Of a stretch of 64,000 nt of DNA, positions 25,701-35,845 are shown in pieces. Under the pieces are notes generated by a model. That model was not told the DNA's origin. It saw only the letters and a program-made list of their open reading frames with translations, and searched no databases. A program made the translations under genes and the position numbers. Position 1 is the stretch's first letter. Each line of letters opens with the position of its first letter. The stretch lies in the NCBI GenBank assembly GCA_965153455.1, contig OZ234503.1, positions 2,728,001 to 2,792,000 on the forward strand. Reading direction: 5' to 3'. Source of the stretch: Sphagnum compactum. Taxonomy: Eukaryota; Bryophyta; Sphagnopsida; Sphagnales.

Positions 25701-27800
25701 TCATAGATCCAAACCACATTCAGTCATGTAAACATTTCCAAAGCAAACTAGTTTTACAATGCACCTAATATAAACACACTTATCATCAAACCACTTTCAT
25801 TAGTGTGAAAATGTATACTAAAAATAAATTGCATTGTGTGAAACATGACATTTAAAAATGAAGTCCTAAAAGAAAAAAACCAATGCAATCAACCAATCCT
25901 TTTACGAGGGCATGGCCAAACAACCTTAATGATGATTGTGCAATATTTTTGTTTAAGGTGAAACACTTGTTCCAAATGTTGTCTAGAAGATGGGGATGTT
26001 GTATGGTGTGCTTAGATGAATGCCCTTCACAAATTGTCTTGATGGTTATGATTTAGTTTCATGTTTAGAAACTCAAATGAACATGGACTTTGAAGCAAAT
26101 AATGTTCTGTTATTCTAGGAGGAAGATGAAAACAAGGGAATTCTACATTTGGGAGAATGGAATGAAGGATGATGTAGAGTAATGCTAAAGGGTAGTGTGA
26201 AAAAGAGTTTTAGGTCAATAATTTGATGAACAAGTTATGGAAGAAAAGGGGATGGGAACAAGGAAAGAAAATGAAGATGGAAGGCACTATGGCCATGTGG
26301 ATTATGATTGGAAGGTTCATAAAATTGATGCTTTTAATGCAATGAAACAATGAGAAACAATCCTTAACCTAAATGCATTGATGGAAGGATGGGATGATCT
26401 CATTGATTTAGTAGGCTTGTGTCGTTGCTCATTGTTTCATTTCTTGCAACTTGTGTATTTTTGTGCTTTCTTTGCATATTTATGATATAATTTATTGCCT
26501 TTCTATTTTTTTTTCTCTTTCGATTGTTGTTGTACTAGGGTAAAATCGCACATCAGCAAACATGTACCTATCATCGAAGATTTTCCAATATTTTCTTCAT
26601 TCCTTAACCAGTTGAGCAAATTTTGTGTCGTTGGACATGCAAACTAAAGGGCTTTGAATGTTATTTCAGTCATAGAAGTGAAAGAACAATGTATAAAACA
26701 TTAGAAGAGGATGAGTGATAGTTTGCTTCAAGTTTTTTGAAGAAATAGGTCTAGACTCGTCTCTTCATGTCTTCTTCATTTTTGTTCATTTTGAGTGATT
26801 TAAAACATGATGATGGGTGTGCCAACTATGGCTTTACAAAACTTCTTTATATTCTTAAAGCAAAGATGCAATGATCAAAGATAGTAAGCTCAAAATCTTA
26901 CTATGTTCACACATCAGCAAACATTAGACCCCTTTATACCAAGCATCTCATATTTTCTTCATTGCTGTAACAAATTGAGCAATTTCAGCAAAGTCGGAAA
27001 CACTAGGTGGAGGGTTACAAAGGAACAATGTGTGAACAATTCCACCACTTTCGAGTTTTTACATGTTCACTCACCAACCTATCTACCCTAACGGTGTGAC
27101 TAGGAACATTCTACCTTCAAACTCGCAATCGAGGAATTGAGTCTTATTATTGTAAGATCATGCATTTTGATTTAGGTCTAATCAATATTTGAACACTTGT
27201 GATACCAATATGACAATGTCAAAATCCACGAACATCAACTTCTCCTTCAAACCTTGACTTATCACACCATGAAAGGCATGAAGGATTTGGAGTTATGATG
27301 AAGGTTCATTGGCAACAAGTTGTTTACATGGTAAAAGTTTTATGTAAGGTATCTATGGACAACACAAAGAGGTCTTTACCCTGTAATTCTTTCTAGAGTC
27401 TCCAAAAGTTAAAAAGGTTTTTCCACAAAAATGCAACTGAAAGGAAGGACTTGAATAAAGAAATATGAAGACCATTTCGCCGAAATCCAAAACACATTTG
27501 ATGATGATTATGATTGAAGGATGACCCGTTGGATAGTAATAAGAAAACATTTGAGGGAAACGACGCAAAGGGAAAATTCAAAAAGGATTTAAGATGGATC
27601 ATTTCAGTAGAATTTTTTCGGTAGGGATCGCTCATTTGAGCAAAGAAAGGCATGAGTGATAAGGGATCAATCAATCAATTGTTCAAGAGATTTTTTTGAG
27701 ATGGGTCATTTGTCCAAGAGTGTGAGATCATTCATGAAGAGAGAAAATTCCATTTTTGCACTTGGATCACCTAGTATTGTACATCATCAGGTGCAACTGA
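16782..27800. other. Gene-free AT-rich region
   Basis: About 11 kb with no supported gene. A field of (T)AGTTGCA-like words lies at about 18900-19380. Short A- or T-rich frames occur throughout but lack domains and codon structure. The part at 24.6-26.5 kb is less AT-rich and might contain a decayed reading frame, but I could not connect it to any family. I found no LTR pair, primer-binding site or reverse transcriptase motif. Confidence 0.5.
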
Positions 27801-28800
27801 AATGTTGTTCTTGCATATCCCTTTGATACATGGAAGAAACCTATGAAGCTAACGTCAACAGCTGAGAACAAACCTAGAGTTGTCCACAGAACAGAAAAAG
27901 AGAAGAATCCAATGTAATTCTTCCTTGTGATATGAAGTAGAGGTGCATGTCTGGCACTTTTAGATTTGCAGCAAACACATCCGTGTTGACAAACAAAAAC
28001 TCAAAACACAAAAAAAAAAAACAGCATCCAAAACTGGATCAACAACAACTATGGTTTCTGGCTTTCAAAAATTGCAACGAACTCACTACCCACTTGCATT
28101 GCAGTTTCAGTTAAGCTGCAAAAACCAGATGAACAGAAATTTCAGATACAATGCATACCAATAGAAGGCAGTTATAGTTTCAAACAAATTTGGAAAATTT
28201 GTTTACATGTGCTCATTCATTAGCTTAACCCAAACTGCCATTCTTCAATTTGCGACAGATTCAAACTCACAAAACCCTTCGCTACAAATGAAACTGAACC
28301 CAAAACACATTTGGTGGTGATTATGAACCTGGTAGTTCATTTCTCATATTATGAGCTTAATTCTAACTGGAAAACAAAAAAGACATTGAAGCATTATGGC
28401 AAGAGGAGATTGATGAGTTCTTGCATGATTGGAGAAGAAGGAAAAATACACAGAAAAAATAAAATCGGAAGTAGCTCATACCTTGGAGAGATGGAAGTCA
28501 GTTGGAGAGAGAGTGTAGTCAACATGGTACAGGAGCTTGGATTCTGACACAAGCACAGTCTTTTGTTGTTGTCGTTTCTGCTTTGAGCGTGTCCTTGAGA
28601 GCATTCGCTTGATAGCATTGCACACCAACACCTGTGCATCTTACAAACTCACTTCAAATATTTCATTGCAGCAGCTTCTTCATCAATCTCTAAAATTTAC
28701 TACTTCATTGCATCAATCTCCAATTGCAATGAGAATTTGTTGCAAAAAAAGAAAAGCACGAAATTGTTGCAAAAATTAAAAATGCAAAAAATTGTTACAA
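27801..28800. other. Region downstream of the DUF688 gene
   Basis: More balanced composition than the DNA to the left, with no recognisable gene. It could hold a 3' exon or untranslated region of the minus-strand DUF688 gene, if the donor-like site near its C-terminal coding end (29308-29309) is used. Confidence 0.35.
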
Positions 28801-29237
28801 AACGCTTCAAAGGAAGTTTTGCAAAACAGGCTAGGAGAATAAGGGTGTTAAGAAGGAGCTTCTTGCAAAACAGGATGAGGAGGTGAGATGGAGCCTTTTG
28901 CAACATGGGTGAGGAAAAGGAAGTTTTGCAAAATGGGGTAAGGAGATGATGGAGGGGTTTCACTAAGCGGATGAGAACGGAGGTTTTGCAACAGGAGCTA
29001 GGAGGAGTGATTTGAGAATGAGGTTGTGCAAAGATGGGTGAATAGATGCAACGCTTGCAACATGGGTGAAGAGATGGAATGGTTTACAAAATGGGTGAAG
29101 ATATGGAAGGTTTGCAATGTGGGTGAAGAGATGGAAAGGTTAGCAAAATTGGTGAACATATGGAAGGTTTGCAACATGGGTGAAAAGATGGGGCTGAAGA
29201 GATGGAAGATTTGCAACATGTGTGGAGAGAGGAAGGT
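28801..29237. repeat. ~33-bp minisatellite abutting the DUF688 stop codon
   Basis: Diverged tandem units built on TTTGCAACATGGGTGAAGAG and ATGGAA run up to the stop codon of the minus-strand gene at 29238. In several places the unit length keeps a frame open on both strands, which explains the short overlapping open frames here. No protein is implied. Confidence 0.8.
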
Positions 29238-32200
29238 TCAAGAAGGAGATTGGAGGAGGACGTTTGTGAAGGAGGTTGTGCGACAAGGCGTGAGAGAAAG
29301 AAAGCTTACAAGGAAGCGAGCACGGACGTGCACTTTGGGAGCAGAATTGGACCATTTAGTGCGCACTTTGGATTTCATGCGTAGCTTCTTCTTTGATTTC
29401 CTAGCCACAATTGTTGTTGTAGTTGTTGCGGCAGCAGCAGCAGGGGAGAGAAGCTCCAGTGTGGCTGTGTAAACTGGTGACATTGAACCTTCATTGTTGG
29501 AGCACGAATGGCTCAAAGCAGAAAATGGCTTCTCACCAAGACGAGCATTGAAGTCTGGGTTGGGAGACAATTGGTTGCACTCAATTGCTGCTCCTGTTGC
29601 CACTAATGCCACCTGCATTTGCTTTTTCATATCCGAGTGCATTGTGTACGGTAATCTTGTTGAGTATTGCTCATGATCATGATTCTCAGACTTCTGAATT
29701 GCACAATGTAGTTGCAAATCTGAGCATTGCAAGTCTGGTAGGTATTGTTGTTGCTGCGGTGATGCTGTTGCTGCTGCTTTGGAGCTCTTCTGTGGAGCTT
29801 CACTTTCCTCCATTGCTGCAGAAGGTTTCCACTGATAGTATGTTGCAAGAGGAGTGGGAGACCAGACTTCTCCTGGGCTATGGATTGTCCCCAGTTTTTG
29901 GTGATGGAGGAATTTCAGCTTGCGGCTTCCATTCTTGCAAAGCTTAATGAGAGCTTGCACTGGACTACTACTGCCTCCAGCTGCAGTAGCAGCAGGAGCT
30001 CTGGAATCAAAAGCTCCAGCTCTATGTCTTGCCACAGGGTTGTTGTCTGGGTGGTGATGGTTGGGTAGAAACAGATCCTGATATGGAGGAGAGCAGTCGT
30101 GAGGAGGAGGGGAGGACGAGGACACAAAAGGAGGAGGTGGTGGAGAATGAAGAGTTGAAGAAGTCCTGGGGCTTGAGCTGCTTTCGAAGTCTCCTCGACA
30201 CTCGAAGCTGCAAGAATCAACATCAGAGGCAGTGGAGTTGGAATTGGAGCACATCCGTCCAGGATTTGCAGCATTGCCAGAGCTTCTTGCATCCAGATCC
30301 GAACTCAAGGACGACGATGCTAGCTGACTATCAGTATCAGGGCCATGTAGAGTGCTTGTGGGCGAAGAAGCAGCAGCAGCTTGTGCATGCTTTTGCATCA
30401 GCATGCTCGTGAACTCTCCACTACTAAACCCTCGAGGATGAGCAGGACGTTGTTGTTGCTCCTGCTGCTGTTGTTGTTCTGTTGGGAAGAAGCTCGGCAC
30501 AGACCCTGAAAGAGTTCGAGAAACCAGCTTCATGGTCTGTTGCTTTCTCATGAATTTGGGTGTAATCATCGTCAAACCAATGTCGGAAACTGGACTCCAA
30601 CTCCATCTGTGCTGGGGTGATGAAGAAGAAGTAGAATCTCGCCCAAGCTGTGTGACTTCTGTTGTTGTTGCAGAAGAAGAAGAAGAGTGAACAGCTGCAG
30701 CAACAGGAGGGAGCAAGAGCTTCGCAGGTAAATTCCTGTGTTGTCCTCCTCTTCCTGCAGGGCCTTGATGATCTGCTGCTGCAGAAGAGGTATAGAAACC
30801 AGCTAATGGAGCACTCATGGAATGGTTGATGCAATGCTCTCGAAGCTCCTGCTGCGACATGGATTCCGCTCCTCCTCCTCTTCCTCCTTGCTGCAGCTTC
30901 TGGTAAGCTGGTGGTGCGAGGCAAGGAGGAAGCTGAAGCTGGAACGGCTGAGGAGCCTTGACTGTCGTCGTCGTCGTCGTCGTCGTCGCTAGGAGTTCTT
31001 CCTCCTTGAAGGGCTTCCCGGGAGATTCTTCCCATTTGAACGGCACCGCCGCTGGTTTCTTGAGCATGCTACTAGCATGCACAGGCGATGTAGAAGAAGC
31101 TGGGGACCAAGACGATGCCAGGAACTTCGCTGCAGCAGGTGCAACAAGGTCGATCACACCTGCTGTCGTCTCTAGACGACCGCTGGAATGCGCATCATCG
31201 AAGCTGGAATTTTGCTTGGAACTTGTCGTCCGTCGGTAGTAGTAGAAGCGATGGCTGCTTTTGCAGCTGCTTCTGTCATCGCCACCATCCCCTGCACATG
31301 CAACAAAAGATCTGCCAAGAGGACTGCGGCAAATGTGATCAGCAGCAACAACAGCAGCACCGGCTGTTGCTTCTTCATGCACTCTTGCAAGGCTTTCGTT
31401 GAACATGCTCTCGTCCATAGAGCGCGACTTCTTCTTCTGCTGCTTCGTCTTCATGGGACTCTGCGATCTTCGTGACAATGCTCTTTCCATTGCTGCCGCA
31501 ATTGTCTTGGGCTTGCCGGGTACCTCTTCCCAGCTGAATGGAATTGCAGCTGCCGCGCGCAGAGGACTGCATTCTGGAGACTTGTTCAAGGTCTCCCAAG
31601 CAATTGCCGATGATGGTCGTCGAGAATTGTTGGTTTGATTCTTCTCCGCCGCCGCGGCGTCGATGTCAAGCTGCTGCTTCTGCTGCCGGAATTCCGAGCC
31701 CAGCTCGAGCGGATCTCTTTCTTGGTTTTCGATCTCAATGCACGTCGCAGCAGCAGCAGCGAGACGGGAAGCTTGAGCTACGGCAACAGACTTGGACTCT
31801 AGAACGTCGCAGCTGACAGAACTGATCCTGGGAGAAGAGCAGGAGGAAGTGCGAACAAGAGAATCATGGGTTGAAGCTCCTCCTCCTTCAATGTTGGCTT
31901 TGGAAGAACGACCGGCGTTGCTGCTGCCCACGAGATCTCTCCACGGAGAGCGACTTGGACCGAGGAGCTTCCTGTCGATGGAGCTTCGGGGACTATCGAA
32001 GGCTCTAGTGAACGCGTGTTGCTGCATGGGCGAAGAACAAGAGTTTCTCCAGGGAGACCGACTTCCTCCTTGCTTGTTGTTGTTGGTGCTGCTGCTGTTG
32101 CTCACGACTACTTGCGAGATGCTTTCCAGCTTCTTCACCCATCGCGACTTTCTCCCTAACCTTTCTGATTGACAATCTCCTTTCTCTTCCCAAAGAGCTA

Positions 32201-32639
32201 AGCTCTCCCGATCCCGACTATCCTCGGATCGAAAACTGTTTCCCACATCACCGCTCTGCTGCTGCAGAAGCAGCATCTCAGATACTGCAGCAGCAGCTAC
32301 TGGAGCTGTTGTTGCTCGGGAAGAATTGTGCTGCATCATCCGTCGCCCATATCTACCATTTGGAGAGACTGCGCTGGCGCTTGCAGAGCTGTGTCTAGCA
32401 GGAGTTGTAGAGTAGAACACAGGCAGCTCACGACTGCGCGAAGAAGCAGAAGAAGAAGAATGTCGAGGTTTCAAGGAGGAGGAGCAGGAAGTGTTGTTGT
32501 TACTCATTGTGCAGCTGGGAAAGAACAACTCTAGATCCGGCGCATGGAGGCCAAGAGACGTAGCTGCTGCTGCTGATTGCAAGACGACGCTTCTTCTTCC
32601 ACTCGACGACGACTCCTCCGCGCTGCTATCAACGCCCAT
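29238..32639 (-). CDS. DUF688-family protein, 1133 residues
   Basis: A single uninterrupted frame on the minus strand. DUF688 proteins are plant-specific and lack a known biochemical function. Two copies of the family hallmark are present: PFSWEEVPGKP (about residues 367-377) and PFKWEESPGKP (about 533-543). A basic segment, SRWVKKLESIS (about 165-175), and repeated SRSPWR motifs (about 193 and 229) also occur. The rest is low-complexity Ser, Ala, Gln, His and Thr runs; no signal peptide or membrane helix is seen. The ATG at 32637-32639 is the first in frame and follows a GA-rich leader. At the C-terminus a donor-like gtaagc (from 29309) offers an alternative in which the last ~24 codons are replaced by a downstream exon. 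The protein is long for the family as I know it, partly because of Ser, Ala and Gln tracts. Confidence 0.88.
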   Translation of the reverse strand: MGVDSSAEESSSSGRRSVVLQSAAAATSLGLHAPDLELFFPSCTMSNNNTSCSSSLKPRHSSSSASSRSRELPVFYSTTPARHSSASASAVSPNGRYGRRMMQHNSSRATTAPVAAAAVSEMLLLQQQSGDVGNSFRSEDSRDRESLALWEEKGDCQSERLGRKSRWVKKLESISQVVVSNSSSTNNNKQGGSRSPWRNSCSSPMQQHAFTRAFDSPRSSIDRKLLGPSRSPWRDLVGSSNAGRSSKANIEGGGASTHDSLVRTSSCSSPRISSVSCDVLESKSVAVAQASRLAAAAATCIEIENQERDPLELGSEFRQQKQQLDIDAAAAEKNQTNNSRRPSSAIAWETLNKSPECSPLRAAAAIPFSWEEVPGKPKTIAAAMERALSRRSQSPMKTKQQKKKSRSMDESMFNESLARVHEEATAGAAVVAADHICRSPLGRSFVACAGDGGDDRSSCKSSHRFYYYRRTTSSKQNSSFDDAHSSGRLETTAGVIDLVAPAAAKFLASSWSPASSTSPVHASSMLKKPAAVPFKWEESPGKPFKEEELLATTTTTTTTVKAPQPFQLQLPPCLAPPAYQKLQQGGRGGGAESMSQQELREHCINHSMSAPLAGFYTSSAAADHQGPAGRGGQHRNLPAKLLLPPVAAAVHSSSSSATTTEVTQLGRDSTSSSSPQHRWSWSPVSDIGLTMITPKFMRKQQTMKLVSRTLSGSVPSFFPTEQQQQQEQQQRPAHPRGFSSGEFTSMLMQKHAQAAAASSPTSTLHGPDTDSQLASSSLSSDLDARSSGNAANPGRMCSNSNSTASDVDSCSFECRGDFESSSSPRTSSTLHSPPPPPFVSSSSPPPHDCSPPYQDLFLPNHHHPDNNPVARHRAGAFDSRAPAATAAGGSSSPVQALIKLCKNGSRKLKFLHHQKLGTIHSPGEVWSPTPLATYYQWKPSAAMEESEAPQKSSKAAATASPQQQQYLPDLQCSDLQLHCAIQKSENHDHEQYSTRLPYTMHSDMKKQMQVALVATGAAIECNQLSPNPDFNARLGEKPFSALSHSCSNNEGSMSPVYTATLELLSPAAAAATTTTTIVARKSKKKLRMKSKVRTKWSNSAPKVHVRARFLVSFLSLTPCRTTSFTNVLLQSPS

Positions 32640-33600
32640 TCTCTCTCTCCTCCTGACTCACTCTCTATCCCTCCCCCTCCCATACAAAAAAAACCCACAA
32701 CAACAACAACAACAAAACCCAAAACCGAAGAAGAAGAGCGCCACTGCAGCCGCTTGGCAATCAACCAACAGCCATGACTTTCTTTCTAGTGAAGAAGAAT
32801 GAAATTCTCCTCAAATACTATATCTCGACTCTATATCTTTGCTTCTATGTGTACCTTTCGACCATTTCTCTTTCTGATAGCAAAATTCTTCAGCATCTCG
32901 ACGCTCTCCGTAGCTCTCTCTCTCTCTCTGGTACTATTTTTTTGTCTGTGTTGTGTCTCTTTTTTTAACTACTTCTCTCTCTGAACTTTGATCAATGGCA
33001 GCTAAATTCTATCTGTGACTCGACTCTTCTGTATCTCTGTGTCTTTTGGCTATTTCTCTCTCTGGACTTCGATCACTGAGTTGAATTTTCTCTGTCTCTG
33101 TATCTCTCAGAAATCTGTGTGGACTACTTCTCTCCGGTGTGATCACGAGTGTTACAACAAGTTGCTGCAGTCTTCATGGCTGTGAGTAGTGCGGAAGGAC
33201 TTAGCAATGCAAGCAAACCGCAGATGGAGCTGGAAATCCGGCGTAATTCTCTCTCTCTCTCTCTCTCAGAGATCTCTCTGTGTGTGGACTACTTCTCTCC
33301 TGTGAGCACCAGTATTACAACAAGATTCTGCAGTTTTCATGTGGGAGGACTTGCGATGGAAACAACCACAGATGGAGCTGGAAATCAGGCGTAATTGTAT
33401 CTCTCTCTCTCTCTCTCTCTGTCTAATTTGCGAAATAAGAGAGCTGGAAATCCGGCTTAATTCTATCTCTCTCTCTCTCTCTCGTTTGCAAGCAAGGGGG
33501 CCGAGGATTGCAGCAGCAACCGGAGCAGGAAAGCACACAAGCAAAGCAAAGCAAGCAAGCAGCCAAAAGAGCCGCAGGCAATGGCGCTAGTAGACTAGTA
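32640..33600 (-). promoter_or_regulatory. GA-repeat leader/promoter of the DUF688 gene with internal duplication
   Basis: The minus strand immediately upstream of the start codon is rich in GAGAGA runs, of the type bound by plant GAGA-binding (BPC) factors. Two long tandem units (about 33118-33276 and 33280-33420) and a partial third share the words GTGGACTACTTCTCTCC and GAGCTGGAAATC followed by (CT)n on the plus strand. Start site and leader introns cannot be placed from sequence alone. Confidence 0.55.
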
Positions 33601-35694
33601 GCGCCGGAGTCTCCTCCTCCTCCTCAGCCGCCTTTTGTTTTTCATTTTCCTGGCTATCAATAGCCAAAAATAAAAAATATATATATATATGGCTATATAT
33701 ATTACAACTTAAAAGTGCTAAAGTCGTAGCACTTTGTGAGATTTGAAAAAGCCATAATTACAGAAATAATTAAATAAATAGCCATATTTCCATACTTGGT
33801 TCCAAAATATGTAGCCAAAAATAGAAGAAGTATATGTTTTCTCATTTAAAAATAAAAATAAAAAAGCTTGTAGGCAAATTTGTTTAAAATCTTCTTGTGG
33901 ATGAATCGCCACAATTTGACAAAAATAACTTGTACACAAAATCCTGAGTTCAAAATGGACTTGTAAGATTTGGCGATGGCATTAAATGTGTTCCATTAAA
34001 TGCGAGATCCTATTTTGGAGTGCGCTTCATGGGGGTGCGGCATTTAATTAATTAATTAATTATCTAATTAGGTACCTAGTCTCCGAATTTTCTGGCTAAT
34101 TCATTGTAATTCCGCCAACCCAAAATTAAATTTAATGTAAGCAGCAGCCATGTGCAAGTTTTGAATCTCGCTATAAATAAATAATGCCCCCACCACCTCC
34201 ACTCTCATCATTCCCACTTTTAATGGATTTTTATTTTTTTTGGGGGCGGTGGTGATATAGCCAAAATGGCGATCATTCAGAAAAAAATGAATCATCAGAT
34301 TTCTCTATTAGTTTTTATTATGGTAGCCAAAAATGTAAAAGTTGTTTAAACTTTTTTTTTAAAAAATTTCAAAGGTGTTTTATAAGCCAAATTTGGCTAA
34401 ACTTTCTTATGGATGACTGCCTCTGTAGCTACATCATATTAATGAAGAGAACCTGTTGTAGAAAATCTGGCGATTTAGAAACAAAACAAAAACAGAGAAT
34501 TTTCAGGGTTTTATTTGTTTCAACTTTGTGATATCACCAAAACTGGTGATTGATTATTCACACAAAGATTTAGCCAAATTTGGCTACCCTGTTTTGAAGC
34601 TCTGTTATAGAAATCTGACGAATTTAGAATTTATTCTATTTTTTGAAATCTGGTGAAATTACGGCAATACTACTTTTACACTAGGTATATATCATAGTTC
34701 ATGAACGGTTTTAGCATAAATTAATTTTTTGTTTTGCCAAATTGTTAATATATTTATTTATTACTTGTGCCAAAGAAATATAAGTATAAAAATTAAGAGT
34801 CTGCAAGTTTTCTACTTAAGACACACTAGACATAACAAGAGTGGCTTTATTACTTTTTATAACTATTAGAGTTATCCGTAAAGTCACCCTCTGTTTCAAC
34901 CCCTCTCTCCTCTCCTCTGCTTTGGGTCCCTATCCCGTCTTTCAGTGGTATCCACAAAGTAAGGAAATTTTAATGAAATTTGGGGGCATGAAATGCTGAA
35001 ACTCAGCATTTGATGCACAAGGTTCGAGAGTCGTTATAGCAGTAGTTGTACAGGTAGGAGCAGTGAAAAAAATCTGTAGCAGCAGCAGTGGCAGCAGGAA
35101 AAAGGAAACACAGGATGAAACTCAGCTTACCACCAAAATTGGTGGAAAAAAACTAGTTTGGGTCCCAGTTCTTTCCTTCCTTTTGTAAAACTTTCATTCC
35201 CAATCCCGTGTTTGATGCCCTATTATGCCGAAACTGGCCATTCTTGCCCCCTAATTAATTGTCTGTAAAGACTTTACAGGTAACTCTATAAGCTGCTAAA
35301 AATTTCAGAATTAAAAAACCAAGTGCCAAAGTTAAGATTACAATTTTAAGTAATTATTCAGCAATTTGTTGCCGAATCCAATTGAGGAGGACTATGTGTG
35401 TAATCAATCACTCACATTCATAAGTGGGAATTTGGCTTCTTCTTCTTGTCCCAAACTTGTTGCACACAAAATCATCATATTACAAATCAACTCATCAACT
35501 CCACCAAGCAACCGAAACAAAAAAAAAACTCATCAACAACATGATGGTGATCGATTACAACACATAATCACCATTATGATCATCATCATCATCATCGGAA
35601 ACGTCAGTTTCCATTCAGAATTGGTTTGATTTTGGTTCCGATCGATTCCGATTAGTAACAACCAAGCTGGAATCAGATCTGAGTTCTCAGGGTT
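33601..35694. other. Spacer containing the AGCCAAATTTGGCTA dispersed repeat
   Basis: No gene seen. Several diverged segments carry the words ATAGCCAAAATGGCGATCAT and TTTAGCCAAATTTGGCTA (for example 34240-34290, 34370-34470 and 34525-34690). The same words recur near 36.0, 42.8, 56.6, 57.5 and 60.4 kb. The ends of the element are not defined. Confidence 0.5.
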
Positions 35695-35735
35695 GGAAAC
35701 CCTAAAACAAAAACTGAATGAATTTTAGGGTTTCC
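35695..35735. repeat. Perfect 13-bp inverted repeat (telo-box hairpin)
   Basis: GGAAACCCTAAAA (35695-35707) and its exact complement (35723-35735) are separated by 15 bp. Each arm contains the plant telo-box AAACCCTA. Confidence 0.9.
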
Positions 35736-35760
35736 AAGATCTTTTAGGGTTTTCATAGGA

Positions 35761-35845
35761 TTTTTACAAGATGAAATTTAACCCTCAACCTAAAATTGGG
35801 GTTTTTAGGGTTCTGGGTTGAGGGTTAAATTTCATCTTGTAAAAA
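35761..35845. repeat. Perfect 30-bp inverted repeat, 25-bp loop
   Basis: The arms at 35761-35790 and 35816-35845 are exact reverse complements over 30 bases. The left arm begins TTTTTACAAGATGAAATTTA. The match ends at the next base outward. The hairpin lies 25 bp from the 13-bp one. It could be a small fold-back element or a source of double-stranded RNA; the arm matches no microRNA that I recognise. Confidence 0.92.

Noticed and set aside
29238-32639. Many overlapping frames on the plus strand and in other minus frames across the DUF688 gene
   Set aside because: They mirror Ser, Gln and Ala codon runs of the long frame, lack domains and disappear outside it.
35021-35040. GGTTCGAGAGTCG as a tRNA B box
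   Set aside because: No A box at a suitable distance and no acceptor stem.
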